DNA of 64,000 nucleotides, from NCBI GenBank assembly GCA_026004935.1, contig BPKC01000001.1:1837491-1901490 (forward strand), given 5' to 3'. Positions 59,101 through 64,000 of the stretch are shown piece after piece. The stretch's first letter is position 1; every line of letters starts with the position of its first letter. The position numbers and the translations under genes were made by a program. This DNA is from Rhodothalassiaceae bacterium (GTDB lineage: Bacteria > Pseudomonadota > Alphaproteobacteria > Sphingomonadales > Rhodothalassiaceae). The notes under the pieces were generated by a model. That model was not told the DNA's origin. It saw nothing but the letters and a program-made list of their open reading frames with translations, and did not search any database.

Positions 59101-59192
59101 CGCCGCATGAGGAATATGCGGCCTATCCCGAGTACCGCCACCTCCTGCGCGAGGAGGAGTGGCGCGTGCATCTTGAAGGGCAAGGTCCATGA
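56154..59192 (+). CDS. addB: Double-strand break repair protein AddB
   Basis: AddB partners AddA in the alphaproteobacterial counterpart of RecBCD. The 1012-aa protein has a degenerate helicase region at the N terminus (MRILLPNRRSARALEAAFVR in place of a Walker A). GLNEGSWPPAVAVDPWLNRR lies in the middle (about residue 615), and a C-terminal PD-(D/E)XK nuclease has FVVVDYKTGELPA and the downstream QLPLEGMIL. The alphaproteobacterial form lacks obvious iron-sulfur cysteines. It overlaps both murU and addA by 4 bp. Confidence 0.94.
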   Translation: MTAAAASRSDAGAPRLYAIPAGVSFLDALADGVLRRFPDPLALADMRILLPNRRSARALEAAFVRRSGAEALILPRIEVLGDLEEEVLEATLGRGQDHLVVPPAVGDAERLVLLAPLVARFLQLTGRSRPAGAEIHALSRALARLADSLALADADLSGLESLVPEDLSRHWQQIATFLGIVRDHWPEILAARGRLDRGARQVLLLRALKEAWAAEPPAFPVIAAGSTGSVPATAELLALVARLPDGCVVLPALDRELDEEAWAALAAEDHLTHPQYQMARLLERIGCTRAELRPWPVPAVEEALADPALGARRRLLTAALHPRALHPLPADVATAARDGLALIACHDRREEALVAALLLRETLERPGRTAALVTPDRALADAVHAELQRWGITVDDSAGEPLTTTPVGGLVSLSLEVVAEDFAPVPLLALLKHPLLGLGETTGAVRAFARRLDAFRNRDDWLLRGPRVAGGLGGLIREAERLAVAPEDLARLRRLAEIFAPLASDGGDGDARPLGDWVAAHLAVLEALAADETGAADRLWAGEAGEAAARLFAELGEAGEDDWRLTLAQYQGFLAGLMAETPVRRPWGGHPRLMILGTIEARLLQPDRLVLAGLNEGSWPPAVAVDPWLNRRMRAAIGLPQPERRIGQSAHDFYAAAAAPEVFLLRAEKIDGVQTTPARWLQRLSVLVPDLAEAGGRHPMLRLARGLDRPAAPKPAPVPAPSPPAELRPKEVSVTAVEMLMRDPYSFFARHILALRALEELDADPHAGTRGILLHAILHRYMAARRREGAGPPDAEYARLVAEGEKAFAALAGRPQVQAVWWPRFLALARAFIDEVARDEEAGRHALLLEREGRLALLDGRVTLTARADRIDRLEDGAGGPQFVVVDYKTGELPAQTRMRAGFAPQLPLEGMILERGGFAAPDGTPLAGRVAGLEFWKLKGHGRTPLERAPVKDATDRIADAAARAPSFLERFLLAGHPFLPAPHEEYAAYPEYRHLLREEEWRVHLEGQGP

Positions 59193-62100
59193 CCGCGCCG
59201 GATGCGCAGGCCACCGAGAGGCGCGGCGGCGACCGCCTGTCGGACGAGCAGCTCGCCGCCGTCGATCCCGGCGCGGACGTCTGGGTCTCGGCCTCCGCGG
59301 GCACGGGCAAGACCCACGTGCTGGTCGGGCGCGTGCTGCGGCTGATGCTGGCCGGCGCGCATCCCGAAAGCATCCTCTGCCTCACCTACACCCGCGCCGC
59401 GGCCGCGGAGATGCGCAACCGCCTGCTCGCGCGGCTCAGCGCCTTCGCCGCGGCGCCGGAGCGGGAGCTGAAGGCCGTGCTCGCCGGTCTGTTCGGCCGC
59501 GCGCCCGGGCCGGACGAATGCGCGCGCGCCCGGCGGCTTCTGCTGCAGGTCCTCGAGCTGCCCGAGGGGCTGAAGATCGAGACGATGCACGCCTTCTGCC
59601 AGTCGCTGCTCGCGCGCTTTCCGCTGGAGGCGGGGCTTGCGCCCCATTTCCGGGTCGTGGAGGAGGCCGAATCCCGACTCATCTTCGAAGAGGCGCTGAA
59701 CCAGGTCTTCACCGAGGCCCGGCAGGACCCGCCGCTTCAGGACGCGCTGGCGCAACTTGCCACCACCTTCGCGGACGACCGGCTCGCCGAGCGGCTCGCG
59801 CTCGCGGTCGCGGAACGCCACCGCATCCTCGACGCGCTGGCCGGCCGCAGCACCGAAGGCCACATGCGGGCGCTCGCGGCGCTGCTCGACATCCCGGTCG
59901 AGGCGGATCACGAGACCCTGATCACGGCCTTCTTCGAGACCGCGGCGGTGCCGGCGCAGAGGCTTCGCGAATGGGCGCGGATGCTCGAGACCGGCGGCAA
60001 GACCCTGCAGAAGGCGGCGGAAGCGATCACGGGCTATCTGGCGCTCGGCAATGCACCAGCGCCGGCGCGGCTTGCGGCCTACGAGCGGATCTTCCTGACC
60101 GCAGGGGGCGAGCCCGGAAGCCGGATTCAAGATCAAATCGCCAGGAACTTCCCTGACATGCGGGAAGCCTGGCGGGAGGCGACGGATGCGCTGCTCGGCC
60201 TTCTCGAGCAGCTCAAGGCGGTCTCGGTGCAGCGGCTCACGGCGGCCTGGCTTGCGGTCGCGCGGCGGCTGATCGCGGTCTACGAGGAACGCAAGGCGGC
60301 GCGCGGCGTCCTCGACTTCGCCGACCTCGTCCATCGCGCGCGGCGGCTGCTGGAGACTCCGGGGATCGCGCCCTGGGTGCTCTACAAGCTGGACCGGCGC
60401 ATCGCCCATGTTCTGGTCGACGAGGCGCAGGACAGCAACGCCCAGCAATGGGCGCTGATCGCGGCGCTGATGGAGGAGCGCTTTTCGGGCCGCGGCGCCG
60501 AGCGGGATGAGGATGCGCCGGCCGGCACGCTGTTCGCCGTCGGCGACGTCAAGCAGTCCATCTACCGCTTCCAGGGCGCGGAGCCGGAATCCTTCCTCGC
60601 CGCCCGCGCCGATTTCCGCCGCCGCGCCGAGGACGCGCGCCGGCGCTTCCGGGCGCTCGCGCTGTCGCGCTCCTTCCGCTCGGCCCCCGAGATCCTGGCC
60701 TTCGTCGATGCCGTGTTCGCCGACGAGGAGGGCCGCGCCCTGCTGGGGCTGCGCGACGAGGACGTCCGGCACGAGGCGCATCGGCGCAACGCCCGCGGCC
60801 TCGTCGAGCTGTGGGCGCCGGAGGGGCCGGCGGAGGAGGAAGACGAGAAGGCGGACGAGGACGGCCGCGCCTGGACGCCGCCCGAGACCATCGCGCGCAA
60901 GGACGACCCGGCGGACCGGCTGGCGCACCGCATCGCCGCACGCATCGCCGCGATGCTGGAGGACGGTGAGCTTCTGGAATCCGAAAACCGGCCGATCGCG
61001 GCGGGCGACATCCTCGTGCTCGTGCGCCGGCGCGACCGCCTCGTGGACCTGCTGATCGCGGCGCTGCGCGCGCGCGGCGTGCCGGTGGCCGGCGTGGACC
61101 GGCTGGTCGTGACCGAATCGCTTGCGGTCCAGGATCTCGTCGCGGCGGCGCGCTTCGCCCTGCTGCCGGAAGACGACCTCAATCTCGCCGCCCTTCTCAA
61201 GAGCCCGCTCATCGGGCTTGCGGACGAGGATCTCATCGCCTTCGCGCCGGGGCGGGGAGGAAGCCTCTGGGAGGCCTTCCGCGCCTGGGCCGACCGCACG
61301 GGCCGCGGGGATCTGCGTGCGCGCCTCGAAGGTTGGCTGAAGCGCGCGGACATGGGCCCGCCCCATGCCTTCTTCAGCCACATCCTGTTTGCCGAGGGCG
61401 GCCTGCGGCGGCTCGCCGGGCGGCTCGGGGCCGAGATCCTGGATCCGGTCGCCGAATTCCTCGCGCGCGCCCGCGCCTTCGCCGACGAGGGCCCGCCGAG
61501 CCTGCAGCATTTTCTCGCCTGGCTCGCGCGCGCGCGCCAGGAAATCAAGCGCGACCTCGAGGAGGGGCGCGACGAGGTGCGGGTGATGACCATCCACGGC
61601 GCCAAGGGTCTCGAGGCGCCGATCGTCTTCCTGCCGGACACCTTCTCCGAGCCGCAGGAACACCGCGACCGCAATCTCGCCGTCATCCCCGGCGCGGGCG
61701 GCGCGGACGATCTCGTGCTGGCGCTGCTTCCCGCAAGCGGGAAGGCGCTGCCCGGGCCGCTCCAGGCGCCGGATGCCGAGCGGATCGCCCGCGAGCGCGA
61801 GGAGTACTGGCGGCTGCTCTACGTCGCCCTCACCCGCGCCCGCGACCGGCTCTACATCGCCGGCTGGCACGGCCGCCAGAAGCGCGAGGGATGCTGGTAC
61901 GAACGCCTGCGCGAGACCATGTGCGCGCTGCTGGGCGAGGAGCCGGAGGGCGTGTGGGACGTGCTGCGCCATCCCGTGGACTGGGCACCTCTCAAGGCCC
62001 CGCGCGTGACGCCCGGCCCCGCGCCCCAGGAGGCGGCGGCGCCGGAGTGGGCGGCCCGTCCGCCCCGGGATGCGGCCGCCGGCCGGCGGGTTCTTGCTCC

Positions 62101-62689
62101 CTCGCGCGCCGAGGACGAGGACCGCGCACCCGACGCCATGCCTCCCCTCTCTCCGCGTGCCGCGGGGCGGCGCGGCGCGATCGCGCGCGGCCGGCTGCTT
62201 CATCTGCTCCTGCAGCACCTGCCCGAGCTTCCGGCCGAGCGCAGGTGGGAGGCGGCCGACCGCTTCCTCGCCCGGCAGGCACCGGCGCTGACGCCCGACG
62301 AGCGCGCGCGGCTGATCGCGGAGCTGCGCGGCGTCCTCGAGGATCCGGCCTTCGCGCCGCTGTTCACGCCGGCGGCGCGCGCGGAGGTGCCGCTGGCGGG
62401 CGTGCTGGCGGGGCGTCCGGTCACGGGCCGGGTCGACCGGCTGCTGGTGACGGCCGAGCGCATTCTCGTCGTCGACTACAAGGGCATGCGCCCGGCGCCT
62501 TCCACCGTGGCCGAGGTCCCGCGCGCGTATCTCAGGCAGATGGCCCTCTACAGGGCCCTGCTCCGCCGCGCCTTCCCCGACCGGCCGGTGGAGGCGGCGC
62601 TGCTGTGGACCGCGGTGCCGCGCCTGATGCCGCTGCCGGATGCGCTGCTCGACGCCGCCGCCCCCGCCTGGCTGCGGACCGACGCCTGA
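59189..62689 (+). CDS. addA: Double-strand break repair helicase-nuclease AddA
   Basis: AddA is the UvrD-like 3'-to-5' helicase and nuclease that processes double-strand ends for RecA. The 1166-aa protein has Walker A ASAGTGKTHVLVGRVLRLML (about residue 32), LCLTYTRAAAAEMRNRL (motif Ia), LVDEAQDSNAQQW (motif II), FAVGDVKQSIYRFQGAEPE (motif III), MTIHGAKGLEAPIVFLPD (motif V) and YVALTRARDRLYIAG (motif VI). The C-terminal nuclease has GRVDRLLVTAERILVVDYKG. It is the last gene of the divL cluster; array R6 follows. trxA, often next, is not here. Confidence 0.95.
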   Translation: MTAPDAQATERRGGDRLSDEQLAAVDPGADVWVSASAGTGKTHVLVGRVLRLMLAGAHPESILCLTYTRAAAAEMRNRLLARLSAFAAAPERELKAVLAGLFGRAPGPDECARARRLLLQVLELPEGLKIETMHAFCQSLLARFPLEAGLAPHFRVVEEAESRLIFEEALNQVFTEARQDPPLQDALAQLATTFADDRLAERLALAVAERHRILDALAGRSTEGHMRALAALLDIPVEADHETLITAFFETAAVPAQRLREWARMLETGGKTLQKAAEAITGYLALGNAPAPARLAAYERIFLTAGGEPGSRIQDQIARNFPDMREAWREATDALLGLLEQLKAVSVQRLTAAWLAVARRLIAVYEERKAARGVLDFADLVHRARRLLETPGIAPWVLYKLDRRIAHVLVDEAQDSNAQQWALIAALMEERFSGRGAERDEDAPAGTLFAVGDVKQSIYRFQGAEPESFLAARADFRRRAEDARRRFRALALSRSFRSAPEILAFVDAVFADEEGRALLGLRDEDVRHEAHRRNARGLVELWAPEGPAEEEDEKADEDGRAWTPPETIARKDDPADRLAHRIAARIAAMLEDGELLESENRPIAAGDILVLVRRRDRLVDLLIAALRARGVPVAGVDRLVVTESLAVQDLVAAARFALLPEDDLNLAALLKSPLIGLADEDLIAFAPGRGGSLWEAFRAWADRTGRGDLRARLEGWLKRADMGPPHAFFSHILFAEGGLRRLAGRLGAEILDPVAEFLARARAFADEGPPSLQHFLAWLARARQEIKRDLEEGRDEVRVMTIHGAKGLEAPIVFLPDTFSEPQEHRDRNLAVIPGAGGADDLVLALLPASGKALPGPLQAPDAERIAREREEYWRLLYVALTRARDRLYIAGWHGRQKREGCWYERLRETMCALLGEEPEGVWDVLRHPVDWAPLKAPRVTPGPAPQEAAAPEWAARPPRDAAAGRRVLAPSRAEDEDRAPDAMPPLSPRAAGRRGAIARGRLLHLLLQHLPELPAERRWEAADRFLARQAPALTPDERARLIAELRGVLEDPAFAPLFTPAARAEVPLAGVLAGRPVTGRVDRLLVTAERILVVDYKGMRPAPSTVAEVPRAYLRQMALYRALLRRAFPDRPVEAALLWTAVPRLMPLPDALLDAAAPAWLRTDA

Positions 62690-62698
62690 GCGCGGCCG

Positions 62699-63300
62699 GT
62701 CACCGGGAATCGGTGATCGGTCACAAGTCGCCGGATGAAGGCATGCCGGGGGCTGACGACGGAAAGCGCGCCGGGTGACGGCGGGGAGCGCGCCGGCGCG
62801 TGACGATGAAAGAGTGGCGGCTCAAAGCGCTCGCCAAGCCGGTCGCCGAGAGCTGACGACTGATGACTGATCACTGATCACTGAATCGTCGTTCGCCGGC
62901 TTGACCGGCGAACCCAGCTGCGATCGTCGCGTCCCAGGCACTGGAGGTCGACTCCGCTTCCTCCTGGATCCGCCGATCAAGTCGGCGGATGACGAAACGG
63001 GAGCCGAACCGGCCCGTCAAGCCGTCCGGCGACGCCCCTTGTCCTCGTCATTCGCCGCGAAAGCGGCGAATCCAGACGCCATGGATGACGGCTCCGACCT
63101 TTGCAGTTGCGCCCCCCCACTGGACCCGCCGGTCAAGCCGGCGGGTGACGATTGGGGGACGCGCAACGGCGGGCGACACTTTCCCGAACGCGTCGTTCGC
63201 CGGCTAGACCGGCGAACCCATCAGGAGATGACGTCATCGCGAGCGCCGGGCGATGGCCCCGCCGCCCGCTGGACCCGCCGGTCAAGCCGGCGGGTGACGG
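62699..63300. repeat. Repeat array R6: palindromic modules and ATCGGT runs
   Basis: Between the convergent 3' ends of addA and the histidine kinase lie C, A and B palindromes. There are ATCGGTGATCGGT and GACTGATGACTGATCACTGA runs (about 62710-62725 and 62857-62885). A variant palindrome with arms ATCCGCCGA and TCGGCGGAT is at 62968-62990. A C module with a changed loop (CTAGA) is near 63194-63216. No gene is credible from 62690 to 63400. Confidence 0.85.
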
Positions 63301-63400
63301 AAAACGGGCATGTGCCGCTTGGCGATGACCGCCCGGTCCGGCCCTTGGTGTGCGGAGCCGAACACGGACGGGGGCTCCCCCGGACCGCGCGGGAACAACA

Positions 63401-64000
63401 TCAGCTTTTGGCGGCCGGCAGCGTGAAGCTGGCGCGGGTGCCTCTGCCGCGCGCGGATTCGAGATGCAGGCGACCGCCGTGAAGCTCCACGAGGCGCTTG
63501 ACCAGGGGAAGCCCGAGGCCCGTGCCGCCGTGGCGGCGGTTCATCGCGTCCTCGCCCTGGACGAAGGGCTCCAGCACCCGCTCCAGATCCTCCGGCGCGA
63601 TGCCCTCGCCCGTGTCGGCGACGACGATCTCCACCTCGTCCTCCCGGCGCGCGGCCGAAACGGTCACGCGCCCGCCCGCCGGCGTGAACTTGACGGCATT
63701 GCCCACGAGATTGATGAGAATCTGTCTCAGCGCCCGCTCGTCGGCCTCCGCGGCGAGCGATTCCGGCACCTCGTTGGCGAGCGTGATCTGCTCCTCGCGC
63801 GCCTGCACGGCGAACATCGCCAGCAGCTCGTCGACGAGCGGGCGCAGCGGCACCACCGCGCGGTCCAGACGATAGGCCCCCGCCTCGATGCGCGAGAGAT
63901 CGAGAATGTCGTTGAGCAGCGCCAGCAGATGCCGGCCCGCCTGACGGATGGTTTCGGCATACTCCCGGCGCTTGGCCTCCGGCAGGTCCGGCCGGGCGGC
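63401..64000 (-). CDS. Sensor histidine kinase, C-terminal part (PleC/DivJ/PdhS-like; cut by window edge)
   Basis: The last 199 residues of a minus-strand kinase run into the window edge. They show the second HisKA helix (RHLLALLNDILDLSRIEAGA) and then a full HATPase domain: N box RALRQILINLVGNAVKFTPA, G1 VADTGEGIAPEDLERVLEPF, G2 RHGGTGLGLPLVKRLVELHG. The phosphoacceptor histidine lies outside. The combination of HLLALLNDILDLSRIEAG and FVQGEDAMNRRHGGTGLGLP recalls the DivK-directed PleC/DivJ/PdhS group, but that is by resemblance only. It is convergent with addA. Confidence 0.85.
   Translation of the reverse strand, partial: AARPDLPEAKRREYAETIRQAGRHLLALLNDILDLSRIEAGAYRLDRAVVPLRPLVDELLAMFAVQAREEQITLANEVPESLAAEADERALRQILINLVGNAVKFTPAGGRVTVSAARREDEVEIVVADTGEGIAPEDLERVLEPFVQGEDAMNRRHGGTGLGLPLVKRLVELHGGRLHLESARGRGTRASFTLPAAKS

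Overview
The window is a GC-rich (roughly 70 percent by eye) stretch of an alphaproteobacterial chromosome. It is almost entirely core genes. The evidence for the class is a DivL-type tyrosine pseudokinase followed by tsaE, amgK, murU, addB and addA; a class II (B12-dependent) ribonucleotide reductase; hfq-hflX; and the rpsB-tsf-pyrH-frr-uppS-cdsA-dxr-rseP-bamA-skp-fabZ train. The order within Alphaproteobacteria cannot be fixed. The skp-fabZ junction without lpxD or lpxA, together with a large sphingomonad-like TonB receptor, recalls Sphingomonadales or a neighbouring lineage. No rRNA, CRISPR array, insertion sequence or integrase was seen.

Layout. 1-1402: start of a response regulator (cut by the edge) divergent from ribA. 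1403-3259: repeat array R1. 3260-6851: prs and a PilZ protein on the minus strand, then a long-chain acyl-CoA ligase. 6907-11903: metallo-beta-lactamase-fold protein, M28 peptidase, sfsA, map, radC. 11929-13099: an HPt plus pseudo-receiver protein divergent from rpmG. 13100-13595: array R2. 13596-25215, all minus strand: a zinc-ribbon membrane protein, then the translation and envelope train, read from rpsB down to fabZ. 25439-27636: bamB and a YfgM-like partner. 27637-28456: array R3. 28457-31648: aspS divergent from rnd. 31649-33135: array R4, with a perfect 120-bp tandem repeat. 33136-34810: DUF488 protein, a low-GC Mrr-like restriction enzyme, and tRNA-Asn. 34971-38907, minus strand: pepA, holC, hfq, hflX. 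39125-45288: lptD and nrdJ. 45289-46321: array R5 and a candidate small RNA. 46322-48334: chorismate mutase, a TPR lipoprotein and a frameshifted TPMT-like methyltransferase. 48482-51055: TonB-dependent receptor. 51277-62689: divL-tsaE-amgK-murU-addB-addA, each junction from divL onward overlapping or nearly touching. 62690-63400: array R6. 63401-64000: C-terminal part of a PleC/DivJ/PdhS-like histidine kinase.

How the genes work together. The minus-strand train joins translation factors, UMP kinase, isoprenoid and phospholipid synthesis, and outer-membrane protein assembly (BamA, Skp, RseP, BamB, YfgM-like). lptD adds the outer-membrane lipid translocon. amgK and murU form a peptidoglycan sugar recycling shunt, and addAB repairs double-strand breaks. 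DivL, the PdhS-like kinase and the HPt/pseudo-receiver protein suggest phosphorelay-based cell-cycle control.

The most distinctive feature is a family of palindromic REP/BIME-like modules. They form six arrays, each beginning just downstream of a gene 3' end. Five of the six lie between convergent genes, and none lies at a divergent promoter region. The modules share flanks, keep a conserved loop, and show compensatory changes in their stems.
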